Positions 27,401-45,697 of a stretch of 64,000 nucleotides of DNA are shown piece after piece. The notes under the pieces are model-generated. The model did not search any database, was not told where the DNA came from, and saw only the letters and a program-made list of their open reading frames with translations. The position numbers were made by a program, and so were the translations under genes. Source of the stretch: Dugong dugon (lineage: Eukaryota; Chordata; Mammalia; Sirenia; Dugongidae); the NCBI GenBank assembly GCA_030035585.1, contig CM057462.1, positions 67,986,734 through 68,050,733 on the forward strand, read 5' to 3'. How positions within the stretch are numbered: the stretch's first letter is position 1; each line of letters starts with the position of its first letter.

Positions 27401-30400
27401 AGCTCGGTGACACAGTTCTGCTTACAGCTGAGGACCTGGATGTAATGATCTGAAAGGAATCAAACAGGGGGCGTAGCCATATCAACCTTCAGTATTCAAA
27501 AGCTGATTAAGAAGAACAAATTTAAGCAGAAGCAATTTTCAGTCAGCTGTCCAGATTTGAGAAATGTAGGAGTGAGGCTGAAGATGCTATGTCTGTACGA
27601 TCATGCCATTGACCTCAGCCCTGGTGGCCTGTGGCCGAGGGCTGGGCTGCACACCTGCGATGGCTTGGAAGAGGTCAGCGTTGTACTCCAGGTAGTTGTA
27701 GCCTTCGTAGTCATAGGGCCCCTCGCAGAGCACACGGCACTCCTCGTCGGCCACAAAGTACTCTTGCAGCGCTGCCTCTAGGTGGGGCACGGCTTCCTGT
27801 GGCTGCTCCTCCGAGTACAGTTGCACTCCCAGTCGAAACTCGTGCTACTGGGAGAAAGGAGTACTCAAACTCAGGCCACAGAGGAACCCTCTCTCCCCTT
27901 GCCCTTGGTCGCTTGCCCTAGGTTCCTAATTTCCTGCTAGTCAGCTTATAGGTGGTAAGAGGCGACCTGGGTGGCTGCTACATAATGAAGGCCTTGTGCA
28001 AACAGTCTTTCCACGTTCCTTTCGAAATTTAAAAAACCCTTAACTCAATCTAGGTAAAAGATATATGGGAGTTCATTATAATAATCTTGTACTTTTCTGC
28101 AGGGCTAAAAAATTTCAAAATAAAAAATGAATTAAAGAAAATCTCTCTCTTAAATGCTAGAATGTGGTCTGTGGTGAAGCTAGCAATCGTTCTGGTAATA
28201 AGGGGGGATTTAGGCTCCCGCAGCTGATTACAGACTTCAATTTTGCTGTCTGGGGGACAGCTCCCATTCTCAGGGTCAATAACCATTTTCATCTGTCACA
28301 GAATCACTAAAAGAAATACTGTGCACATTTGTGTAATGTACTAAATGTACACTTTACATTTAAGTCATTCTGATATTGTTTCTAATACCCCTATTTCTAA
28401 ACTATTAAAATTTAAGAGAACATAAGATAAGCTCTTTATAAGAAATCCTATATCATCGTAAACAACATCTCTTATGGAATGCAGGCTTTTCCCGTGAAAC
28501 AAGCAGAATAAGAACACTGAGGAATGCTGCACCACTTACGGAGCCCTGGTGGTGCAGTGGTTAAGAGCTCAGCTGCTCACCAAAAGGTCAGCAGTTTGAA
28601 TCCACCAGGTGCTCCTTGGAAACTCTATGGGACAGTTCTACTCTGTCCCATAGGGTCACTATGAGTCGGAATTGACTCCATGGCAACGAGTTTGGTTTGG
28701 TTTTCAACTGCTTATTGTAGTGAAAACCTACACGACCAAAAAAAAAGTGAATAGTTAAATTAATATGATATATGCATAAGATGGACTCTCACACAGCCAT
28801 TTAAAATCATGTCTTCAGAGAAAATTTGAGGAGATGAGAAAAGGCTCATGACCTAACGCTAAGTCAAAAAAGCACGATGCTTAGGGGACACTGGGCTTTG
28901 TTAAGGGCAATGGAAAAATCTGGAAACTAATAATGGTGATGGCTGAACAACATGATAAACACAATTAACGTCACTTAATTGTACATGTGAAGAATGTTGA
29001 AATGGCAAATGTTTTGTTACATATATTTACCACAAGTTAAAAAAATGACGAAAAATACACAAACAAAATGGTATCAAATTAGGCTAAAAATGTAAGATAC
29101 GGAAGACGTAACAAAATAGGCCAAAATATCAACTAGCGGTTTTCTTAAGGTACACTTAATACAAATGATTACTTTCTGTCTTTTACTTATCTGTATTTTT
29201 CTAACATTGTACAATGAACATATATTACTTTTGTAATCAGAATACAACCCTAAGGACTGTGGGACATAAAGTGATACTCGTGAGGAGTGCGCCTCTTAGC
29301 TCAAGTTGATACAAGAGACTAAACGGGCAGCTTCTGTCTGGAGATGAGATGGGAAGGCAGAGAGGGTTAGGAGTGGGTTGAATGGACATGGGGAGTCAGG
29401 GGTGGAAAGGAGGAGTGTGCTGTCACAGCGTGGGGAGAGCAATTAGAGTCACGTAACAGTGTATGTATAAACTTTTGTATGGGAAAAAACAAAAAATAAA
29501 TAAATAAAAGAATATAACCCTAATAAATGTCACTTTGAAAAAAGAGAGAAGGGAATATAATTTTTTTCACCATATGGGGTTTGGCTTCAAGGTCTTTGAA
29601 GTGGGCCTCCTTCACCCCAGACATGGTTTGGTAATAGTCCAGGTTCTGACGCATCTCCTCGTGCTCCGGGTTGCCCACAAAGAAGGTGTGTGCTGCTGCT
29701 ACAGCCTTCTCCAGCTTGTTCATCTAGGAATGACGCACAAGAATGCAACTGTCACACCCACGCTCTGAAGGGTTGTTGGGGATTCAGCCAAACAGAAGAC
29801 TTGGCAGTAGTGTCCAAGTGTGCAGGCCACAGTAAACAGGAAATCTCAGCTTTCCTGAGCCTTTCTGAGCGCCGTGGCTCAGCCTGCCACTCAAACGTGT
29901 GCCCAGCTACTGCCAGCCCCAGAAAACACACTGACTGCAGGGACTACATACTAGAAACTAGGAACACGGTGCCATCAACAGAGTCTCAGCTATTTCCCAA
30001 ATCAGGCTTGGGGAGTCCCCAAATTACAGGAGGTAATACTTTAGGAGTATAAATGTTCCATTTTAAAACAAAGGTCATATTGTAGGAAGCATGATGGAAG
30101 ACTGACTGCCCCAATAATACATTTCAAGTCTCTGACGTAGTGACTGAGCTGAAGAAAGTCTAAAGCTTCAAGGATTTAGGGGCAGGGGAGAAAGAACAGT
30201 TAACTATTAAACTGTGCCTAATAATTTTCCCAGAAAATCCTTTTTTTTTTTTTTGCATAAAACAAAATCAAGTGTTTTTGTCACATTTAGGGAAAAGCTG
30301 GGTAGCTGAAAAATCCTAAGGTCTTCTACAAAATCCAGACGTGGTATCTTCTGACTTCATATGAAGTTAAAACAAGTGGCTATGTAGAATCCGAGAGAAA

Positions 30401-33400
30401 AAAATGTGCTACAGCTTACAATAATGCCCATAGCAAGACTTCAGTATAGCAAAGTAAGTAACACAAGTTCATACGCAGAACTCCAAATAAATCACTGATG
30501 ATCTAATGCTTAACCACATGGGCTTTGGTATCAGACAAACCAGTGACAAATCTAGGTTTTATAACTCACTTGCTGGGGGCTTTAGATAAGTTACCTAATG
30601 TTTACTCTTTAAATTCAGTTCCCTTGTCTGTCATATGGATAGCACTACCTACTTGATAGGATTGTGGAGAGAGTGAATTGAGATATATATATCTTCTAAC
30701 ACATGGTGCTGGACACCTATTAAGTACTCAATAAATCTTAGCTAGTATTATTAAGGAAACTCTGGTGGTATAGTGGTTAAGAGTTCGGCTGCCAACCAAA
30801 AGGCTGGCAGTTCGAATCCCTATAGGGCAGTTCTACTCTGTCCTATGGGGTCCCTATGAGTTGGAATCGACTCATCAGCAATGGGCTTTTTTTTTGTTTT
30901 GGTATTATTAATAAGAATTTTTTTTTCTTTTCTTATCATTGGTACTAATAAACACACACTAAACAAGGAGTCACTCCTGGTTCAGCCCTTAAAATAACTA
31001 GGTGACCTAAGGTAAATAATTCCGCATCTCTGTACTTCAGTTTCTTTAGCTGTAAGATTAGAATTTCTCCCAAGTCTGTCCCAGCTCTGGCATTCCATCA
31101 GGACATGGATCCCTTTTATGGGTGTATTCTCTCTCCCGTATCTTTCAGCATTGCTCTCATCTAATCCCTCCCCCACACCCCACTTCCCACACACCTCTCT
31201 CCCACCCTAGCCCTTTATTCCCTGAGCACTGAGGCACCTAACTTTCTTCTCTCATCTGGACAACTGCAATGGTTTCCTAACTGGTTGCCCTGCCGCCAAT
31301 TTCTCCTTCCAGGACTCTTCCCACATTGCTTCCAGAATTAGCACACTAAAACCCAATTCTGACTGTGGCTCCCTGAGGCCTGCAGAATTCTCCTCCCAAT
31401 GTGGCCTCACTTACTTTTCTAGTCTCCTCTCCTGCAACTCCCCACATACATCCAATATCCTAACCACAAAAAAGTGACTTATTTCCTGAATACATCATGC
31501 TTTGATTCTACTTTTCCCTCTACCTGGAATAGCCATCCTTCTTCTCTCCCTAGCAATATGCAGGACCACGTTCCACTGTCACCTCTTCTTTCAAACCTCT
31601 CTAATTCCTCTGAGACAAAGTGAGATTCTCCCTCCTTTGTGCGCCCACAGTCCTATGTACATGCCACTCTCATAGTCCTTACTACAGGGATTCTAAACAG
31701 CAAAGCAAAACAAAAGGTACAAAAGTCAAGCATTTTAATTATCTGTACAAGAACTGGAATGTAGTAGGTATTCAATAAATGTCAATGAATTATAGAAGCT
31801 CTGTTAGTACAGGAACAAAGACATAGCCCCATTATTTTGGTCTCAAGTCTAGTACTCCTCCCAGTAATTAAGAGGAGTGGAGGGGAACTCTGTAAGCAGA
31901 ATGCTTGTGGAAAGGTAGAAATCTGAGCTCCTCAAGATTCTCTAAGTCACCCTCTAGGTTGAACTGAAGGTCTTTTAAAACATAGATATGATAAACACGC
32001 TCCACAGCTCATCTTTTTTATGTTTAAAATTCTAGCCAGCCCCTCCCTAAGCACTCCTCTTATCTGAATTCTACATTAGAATCCACCACTTACCAGGTGT
32101 GTGATCTGGGGAAAGAAATTTAACTTCTTGGTGCCTCAGTTTCCTCATCATTAAAATTGAGCGAATAATAGCACCTACCTACCCGTTAGTGGTTAAGAGC
32201 TCGGCTGCTGTTCAAATCCACCAGCTCCTCCTTGGAAACCCTATGGGGCAGTTCTACTCTGTCCTACAGGGTCGCTATTAGTCCAAATCGACTTGACGGC
32301 AACGGGTTTGGTTTGGTACCAGGATATTGGGAGGATCAGGGCAAATGATTTAATAAACGTAAAGCGCTTAAAACAGTGCCTGGAAAATGGCACATCCTCA
32401 GTCGCATTGACTATCACTATTATCATCATTATCACATAAGGGAGGAGAGCGCAAGCCCATCTGTACACTGGAACTTACTCGGGTATTCCTAAAAACACTC
32501 ATTTTCTTTGGAAACCTGACGGACTAGCCAAAGGGTCCCCCACAGGGAGGGGCCAGACAGCCCCTGCCGGCGACGTGGCAACCTCACGTCCTGAAATGAG
32601 AGCTGCTGGACTCCGGCAGCAGGGAAAGCCTAGTGGAAAAACGAATCGGAAGGAAGATATTGTAGAAAGGTCCTAGCTTCTCAGTCGGACATTTGCAACG
32701 AAGTCAGGATGAGAGACCCACACTGCCAAATTAATTCCCTCTAGGAGGCCTCCCGGGGAACAAAAGGCCAAGTTTACTCGGCCCGTGCCTTAACCCCAGG
32801 CTGAACATTTGAGGTTAGCATTTACCTAAGCGAACCCGAGGAGGCAGGTCTCCTCGCTGGGTCCCTACTTTCCCTGGGTCCAGGGAGAAGTCAGAGGATG
32901 CTCCCCGGCCAGAAGGCCACCTTCCCTCTCCGCAGACACCTTCCCGGTCCCCTAAGCTCCCCTGGACCACGCCTTTCCCCAGAAAGGCCCTGGCCGCCCG
33001 GCCCCGGGCAGGGCTGCACCTTGAAGTAGGCGACTTGCAGGTAGTTGTAGGGGCTTCGCTTGCGGAACTCGAACTCCAGCTCCTCGCTGAGCGAGTGGGC
33101 GCTCGGCTGCCCCAGGCAGCGGCGCAGACAGGCGGCACGGCGCAGCAGGCCCCCGAAGAAGCGCAGGTCGTGCAGGGCGGCGGCGCCCGAGGCTTGGCCC
33201 GAGCTCGGGGGAGAGTAGAGGTCCAGCTCCCATGGGAGGTCGGCGGCACACCGGGTGCGGCAGCGCAGGCGGAGGGCGCGTAGGGCTGCCCGCGAGCGCA
33301 ACGCCCGCTCCATGCTCAGTACCACCCCGGCCCAGTCCCCGCGCGCATAGGCCGCAGTCCCCTCGGCAAACAGCAGATCAGGCGTCACCATGTCCCATCC

Positions 33401-33484
33401 TGCCTCGGACCCAACCTCGGCCGGTGAGGCGGCGAAGGCGGTAGCCAGCAGAGTGGTCAGCAGCATCAACGCCCATGCCGCCAT
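15442..33484 (-). CDS. P3H1: Prolyl 3-hydroxylase 1 (leprecan), 15 coding exons
   Basis: ER 2-oxoglutarate/Fe(II) dioxygenase that 3-hydroxylates collagen prolines in complex with CRTAP and cyclophilin B; human loss causes recessive osteogenesis imperfecta. Exons: 33020-33484, 29571-29723, 27655-27844, 27318-27449, 26075-26214, 20925-21014, 20552-20604, 20256-20377, 18506-18633, 18244-18339, 17635-17785, 17127-17244, 16446-16521, 16006-16146, 15442-15597. The sum is 2211 nt, 736 aa, with every phase consistent. Visible features: signal peptide at about 1-20; four CxxxC motifs (C75/C79, C119/C123, C242/C246, C278/C282) in the TPR-like N-terminal half; a charged helical segment rich in E and K (about 400-440); N-glycosylation sequons NGS and NVT; Fe ligands H587 and D589 (HVD) and H659 (ENPHG); 2-oxoglutarate-binding R669 (GQRC); C-terminal KDEL retention signal. 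The catalytic set is intact. Exon 3 has an unusual tandem acceptor and intron 12 a minisatellite (see findings). Confidence 0.98.
16546..16750. repeat. 41-bp minisatellite in P3H1 intron 12 (five copies)
   Basis: Five head-to-tail units begin at 16546, 16586, 16627, 16668 and 16709, each reading roughly GTATGGCCTGTCCTCCC then CCCACTGCCCAGACGACC and a C-run. Units 3 to 5 differ at only a few bases. The array starts about 25 bp from the exon 13 acceptor (exon begins 16521), so on the sense strand it is a G-rich tract just upstream of the splice site. Confidence 0.92.
17380..17615 (+). mobile_element. L2 LINE 3' end in P3H1 intron 11
   Basis: ACTCCTATTCATCCTGCAAA, CTCTCGGAAGCCTTCCAGAT and GCATCTAGCACAGTGCCTGG with GTGCTCAATGATG are the end of L2. 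Confidence 0.7.
18800..19075 (+). mobile_element. MIR-type SINEs in P3H1 intron 8
   Basis: Two adjacent MIR-like runs: AGCTCTACAGCTGAATGGCT near 18838, then GAGTCAGAAAGAACTGGGTT and TGACCATGGCAAGTTACTCA near 18930-18990. Confidence 0.5.
21400..21600 (-). mobile_element. MIR-type SINE in P3H1 intron 5
   Basis: TTTAATCTTTACAACCACCT, TTTTACAAATGAAGAAACTG, AGGTGCAGAAGGGATATGC and AGAGCAGGGACCTAGGTTCA are minus-strand MIR blocks. Confidence 0.75.
22085..22410 (+). mobile_element. RTE-type LINE, 3' end
   Basis: Frames show remnants of the RTE C-terminus: GYVIRKDQPLEKDIMLGK, then RGRPSRRWIDTV, the pattern of the last ORF residues of BovB/RTE elements, with stops. The end reads GGGTTGCTATGACTCAGAAC then CTTGGCGGCACCTAACAACA. 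That tail is shared in part with the SINEs of this window. It is 5'-truncated and dead. Confidence 0.88.
22495..22690 (+). mobile_element. MIR-type SINE in P3H1 intron 5
   Basis: GGCAAGTTACTTTGCTCTCT, CTCATCTCTATAATGGGGAG and GCATAGCACCTGGCTCAAGA, then TTCAACAAATATTAGTTAC. Confidence 0.75.
23440..23860 (+). mobile_element. L2 LINE 3' fragment in P3H1 intron 5
   Basis: TCATGCCACTGCTTAAAGTT, TTGGCTAGGCACTCAAGACC, TTGTCCTTTGTCTAGAAGGC and CTTTCTCTTGAAGTCTCCCT are in L2 3' order. Confidence 0.65.
23965..24400 (-). mobile_element. RTE-associated repeat (long form related to the Gly-type SINE)
   Basis: The minus strand contains AGACTAGGAAGAAAGGTCTG and GTGATCTACTTCCAAAAATT, shared with the Gly-type SINE at 13822-14112. 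It then adds an extra middle block with AGTCCTGGATTGGAAGGCCC and GATGGTGCAGGACCAGGCAA (also in the RTE end at 22085-22410) before the tail. It is probably the 3' part of an RTE element or the parent of that SINE. A 176-aa open frame across it is repeat-derived. Confidence 0.7.
24490..24900. mobile_element. Ancient L1M-like 3' fragment
   Basis: ATGCACCATAATTTATTTAA, CAATCCCCAAACTGATGGCA, CAATGAATATCGTGCATTTA and CAGAATTGCTGGGTTGAACA are typical old L1 3' sequence. Confidence 0.6.
25190..25400 (-). mobile_element. MIR-type SINE in P3H1 intron 5
   Basis: TTTATAATCACTGTCTCATT, TTATTATCCCATTTTAGAGA, GGGAAACTGAGACTCAGAGA and GAAGCCGGGACTTGAGCCCA. Confidence 0.8.
26667..26866 (-). mobile_element. 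tRNA-headed SINE in P3H1 intron 4
   Basis: Plus strand shows the reverse of the family: GTCAATTCCGACTCACAGTG, CCTATAGGACAGAGTAGAAC, AAGAGCAGATCACCAAGTC (the longer subfamily insert), then TTAGTTAGCAGCCGAGCTCC and CCACCAGGGCTTC. Confidence 0.92.
28540..28703 (+). mobile_element. tRNA-headed SINE in P3H1 intron 2
   Basis: Near-complete: GGAGCCCTGGTGGTGCAGTG, CTGCTCACCAAAAGG, TTTGAATCCACCAGGTGCTC, CATAGGGTCACTATGAGTCG and GGCAACGAGTTTGG. Confidence 0.95.
28720..29060. mobile_element. Ancient interspersed repeat, family uncertain (L1M-like)
   Basis: CTCACACAGCCATTTAAAAT, CATGTCTTCAGAGAAAATTT, GAAAAGGCTCATGACCTAAC and GTCAAAAAAGCACGATGC resemble a common old mammalian LINE tail. Confidence 0.4.
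29265..29500 (-). repeat. Interspersed repeat, second copy at 40019-40265
   Basis: The reverse complement aligns almost end to end with 40019-40265: GACAGCACACTCC, TTTAGTCTC and CTTGAGCTAAGA are shared in order. I cannot name the family; it is probably lineage-specific. Confidence 0.8.
30500..30750 (+). mobile_element. MIR-type SINE in P3H1 intron 1 side
   Basis: CACATGGGCTTTGGTATCAG, TAACTCACTTGCTGGGGGCT, GATAAGTTACCTAATGTTTA and TTAAGTACTCAATAAATC. Confidence 0.75.
30753..30885 (+). mobile_element. tRNA-headed SINE with internal deletion
   Basis: AAACTCTGGTGGTATAGTGG, CTGCCAACCAAAAGGCTGG, then the B-box region jumps straight to CCCTATAGGGCAGTTCTACT, so the CCACCAGCTGCTCC segment is missing. 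Tail CATCAGCAATGGGC. Confidence 0.9.
31230..31790 (+). mobile_element. L2 LINE 3' fragment in P3H1 intron 1
   Basis: GGCTCCCTGAGGCCTGCAGA, CACTGTCACCTCTTCTTTCA and CTGGAATGTAGTAGGTATTC with AATAAATGTCAATGAAT at the end. Confidence 0.65.
32065..32410 (+). mobile_element. MIR-type SINE split by a younger SINE (32187-32320)
   Basis: The left half has ACTTACCAGGTGTGTGATCT and CTCAGTTTCCTCATCATTAA, the right half TAAACGTAAAGCGCTTAAAA and CAGTGCCTGGAAAATGGCAC. Between them lies a tRNA-headed SINE with GTTAAGAGCTCGGCTGCTG and CTACAGGGTCGCTATTAGTC, also internally deleted. Confidence 0.85.
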
Positions 33485-33800
33485 CGCTTCCGCAAACCTA
33501 ACGGCACCGACCGGTTGCTAGCAGCCACCGAGACCAGAGTCCCACCCCCGGAGAAGCCCCTCCTCCGAGTGAAGTCCCTTCTCCCGAGCCGTGCGACGCA
33601 TGTCCAATAGGTTCGCACGTCTCTAGCTTTCGACCAGCCTGTACCCCGCCCCTCAGCTGGAGCCCCGCCTCCGAGCTCCCGCCGAGCTGTGCACCTCTGT
33701 TGCCCAATGTCTAAGGAATACGGAGGCTCGGTCCACGAGCCTTAAGCGCATGCTCTCTCTACTTGCACCGCCCTGGTGGTAGTGAAGGTAGGGCGTCGTC
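33485..33800. promoter_or_regulatory. Bidirectional promoter of P3H1 and C1orf50
   Basis: The two start codons diverge and are only 316 bp apart. The interval and the flanking first exons are GC- and CpG-rich, the usual form of a housekeeping divergent promoter. Visible elements: CCAAT at 33604-33608 and 33704-33708, Sp1-type CCCCGCCCC at 33644-33652 and CCCCGCCTC near 33663, and an NRF-1-like GCGCATGC at 33746-33753. No TATA box was seen. The P3H1 start lies in a YY1-like GATGGCGGC context. Which factors bind is inference. Confidence 0.85.
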
Positions 33801-42343
<8,543 letters not shown>

Positions 42344-43689
42344 GAATGGACTCTGACTAATGGCTTTCAGGGCACAGAACTAACTTTGGCCTCCTGGGTG
42401 CCCCCATTCTCTGCCTTGATGGGAGGTGTCAGAGAGTTGAGGGGATGTAAGTGAATCATGAACTTCTTGGGAGGCGACCCTGTGTGCATGAAAGTGCTGT
42501 CATTATTTTACTTGGGATGGTAATGAGTTACATTGCTCTGCTTTGGGATCCTCTCAGGGCTGCAGATATTCAACCAGTCAATTTCCGTGTATTGGCCACT
42601 ATGCTTTCCCTTTCCGTCAGTGCCATCTGTCCTTCCCACAAGTCAAAACATTAGCGAAAGAAAAGTTTCTTCTTCTGACAAAAAGGTTGATGAGTCATTT
42701 TCCAGACAGGACTATTTTCAGTCTTTTTGTAGCTAGAGGTATTTAAGAATTGGGGTTGAGGTTATTTGACAGTTGCCTATAAAGTGATGTGACTCCAGCT
42801 TCAAATTCCTCTGGGAACAAGAAGGTTGGGTCACGGAGGATGCAAGACAGCTTCACTGGACCAGAGAGTGTGACTCTGGTATGCCTGCACTGTTGGTGAG
42901 CTTGGCTTGCTCCTGCTCAGCTAGAATGACTGGAGAATCTGAGGCGGGGGTTTGGGGTGGGAGTCAACCTCTAAACTCTGAATTTTGGAGTTGGGAGAGA
43001 TGTTAGGACTGCCACTGACCATTGTATGACTCTACTCTATAGCCTTCCCAAGGGGGAGATCCAGAGCTCAGCTATCTGCAGTAAAAGAAGCCCATTTAAA
43101 TGGCAACTGTAAAGTATCATGCAAGAAGAATATAGGGCAGTGGGAGTAAGAAACAAGAAAAGCATCTGACCTGTTGATTATGAGTTGAACTCATTTTGAC
43201 CCAGATTGTTCAGGATCTTAACAGGCTTTTTGGCTGAATTACCCTAGCTGTGATTTTTCAGGTCCCTTGGGGGACTCCACCTTATTTCCTATTTGTTCAG
43301 CAGGAATTAAGAAAATTTATAGCATCCCAACATGGCTGTACTTCCTTCAGTGCTGAAATGTTACCAGGTGGAAACCCCAGGTTCTTGTGATTTAGGAAAT
43401 TAATATTAGAATCATTTATTCCTTCTCCTTGAGCATACAGATATGTGACCCAGCTGGAGATGGGCTCACAAGGACTCATAAGGATACATCAGCTGGGCCC
43501 TGAGGTATAAAGGCAATAGCTAAGATAATCTTGGAAAATATCTTTCAGGGAAACTTTCACATAAAGCTAATCAAACAGAACACAAAAGACTTTCCATTCT
43601 TATCTTTTTCTGTTAGCATTTAGTGTATAGAAATTTGTTGGACCAATGAAGACCCTCCTGACTCTTGTTACTGAAACCTGTACCAATGA

Positions 43690-44040
43690 TTGTTAAGAAA
43701 GACAATTCAAAATGTTGGATCACAGTTTCTAGCCAATCTGAAAAAGCTAAGTTTTCAATGGTTTTGCCCATTTGTAATGTTAATATATACTGATGGCTCT
43801 GTAACTGTTCTTTGGACTCGGGCAGACATGGCTGTGGCAGCGTGCTTGTCCGTTTTCCCACTTTTGTCTGTTCTGTGATATTTCCTTGGACTTGGGCAGA
43901 CGTGGCTTTCGCAGCATGGTTGTCTGTTTCCCACTTCTGCCCTTTTGAATATATGCTGAATAAAACTTTCTTTTGCTTATGCTGGATAAAACTTACTTTT
44001 GCTTCACTAAACTTTATGATTTTTTCCCCTGCAACACTTG
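43690..44040 (+). mobile_element. LTR-like element with internal tandem duplications
   Basis: Contains GCCAAT near 43732, a TATA-like TAATATATACTG near 43783, AATAAA at 43959-43964 and ends CCCCTGCAACA at 44036-44040, with TGTTGG near 43714 as a candidate start (TGTTG/CAACA termini). Two 74-bp units (from 43814 and 43888) and two 26-bp units (from 43955 and 43981) lie inside it. No coding region and no clear target-site duplication. Confidence 0.5.
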
Positions 44041-44799
44041 GCATGACTCATATTGGCCAATAAACAAGAGTCCGATGTGGGACTCTTGTTTGTACAAGGA
44101 AATGGAATCAGTTGGTGCTTACTGCTGCCAAGACTGCTCACCAAGGGCGGGCAGGCAGGTTACTTTTAAAAGGGTTTACAAGTAGGGAGTTGATACAAGT
44201 TACGTCAGCAACATTCTTAATCATACTACTCAGGGGTAATGGGGTTTACATATAACCTCCAAGCAAAAGTAGGATTCAAATGGAAAGCTGAGGGCGGTGT
44301 GGGGTAGCCCAGCAAAGGAACTGATTTTGCAATACAGCACTGTAGGGGAAGAAGCCAGGTAAAGAATACAGCACTGTGGGGGTTCTGTCTCAAAATGGTC
44401 TATCACAATATATTCTAAAGGGAGTGAGGTGTGTATTTGAAACCAGTTTCCCCATTTCCTTTCTGAGGGTTGATGCCCTTTGTGCTGCTCTGCCTCTTAC
44501 TATCTTGACCCCCATTCTACTGTTCATGGCCTTTCCTTGTAAGTTGCCCTCCCTGTGGACTGTAAGTGGTCTCCTAAGACCTAGCACAGGACGGGGCTAC
44601 AACCTGACGGTAAAAAAAAGGATGTCAACACAGGTGACAGTTTACATGGGCATACTCTGTGGAATCAGCTGCAAAAGCCTCTCGCTGAGATGCCACAGAG
44701 CTGGTGTGTGTGTTGGGTGGGGGGAGAAGGACAGTGGTACAGCAGTTGATTCTGACTAGAAAATTTCCTGGGTTTCCAGAAGGTTCTTATCTGCATGTT

Positions 44800-45320
44800 G
44801 ATGGCACGTTTTGAGTAGGTGCTTGTATTCGTTACCTATTGCTTAAAAACGTATCTATTGCTCAAAACAACACACATATTACTTCAGAGTTTCTATGGGT
44901 CAAGAGTCCAGGCACGGCTTTTCTGGGTCCTCTGCTTCAGGGTTTCTCACAAGGCTGCAATCAAGTCATTAGCCGAGGCTGAGGTCTCATGAAGTACTCA
45001 ACTGGGGAAGGATCTACTTCCAATAACTTACATTGTTGTTGGCAGAATTTCATTTCCTTAATGGTTGCTGGACTGAGGGACTCATTTTACTAGCTGACTG
45101 TTAGGCAGAGGCTGCCCTTAGTTCCTTGCCATGTGGGCCTCCCCAACATGGCAGCTTCCTTCATCAAAGTCAGCAAGGGAGAGGTCTGCTAACAAGTCAC
45201 AGTCATGGTAGTGGCATCCCTTCAGATTTGCCACATTCTATTAGAAGCAAGTCAGTAGGCCAGCCCTCACTTAAGGGAGGATATTAAACAAGGGCATGAA
45301 TAACAGGAGGCAGGGATCAT
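44800..45320. repeat. Ancient mammalian interspersed repeat, family not identified
   Basis: Opens CTTGTATTCGTTACCTATTG, then CAAAACAACACACATATTAC and ATGTGGGCCTCCCCAACATG, sequences I recognise from a common old mammalian repeat without being able to name it. Confidence 0.45.
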
Positions 45321-45393
45321 TGAATCATTGAACAGATCTTAGTATCTGTCTGCCACAGTGCTCAATTGAGAAGGCCCTCGTTAAAAGAGGCGG

Positions 45394-45697
45394 TACAGGC
45401 AGTTCCTGGGTTATGAAAGAGATCTGTTCCTAGGTGTGTCTTTGAGAATTTGTAGGTAAGTCGGAACAGTGCATATGGTTTCTTGTTTAGCCTTACTTTA
45501 GTGTGAGAAAAGACTGAAGCCTTTTCAGAGCTTTAAAAGCTGCACGTGTGGCAAGTGAAGGTGACTGTAATGAAGAATTTGTTGCAAGTAGGGTTTGGTT
45601 CAGTCATTTCAAAGTGAGGTACATAATGTTAAAGGGCAAGTACTAGTTGCCTGAGTTGTCCCTAAGTCAGATGTTGGTAACCTGGGGACTGCCTATA
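45394..45697. mobile_element. TA-flanked MITE with ~18-bp terminal inverted repeats (mariner/Tigger-like)
   Basis: The left end CAGGCAGTTCCTGGGTTA (from 45396) pairs with the right end, whose reverse complement is AGGCAGTCCCCAGGTTACC (to 45694), with about three mismatches. TA dinucleotides at 45394-45395 and 45696-45697 fit a TA target-site duplication. About 300 bp, no transposase frame. Confidence 0.75.

Noticed and set aside
32815-33249. Minus-strand 144-codon frame overlapping P3H1 exon 1
   Set aside because: It is a frame-shifted shadow of the signal-peptide/CxxxC exon and its GC-rich intron.
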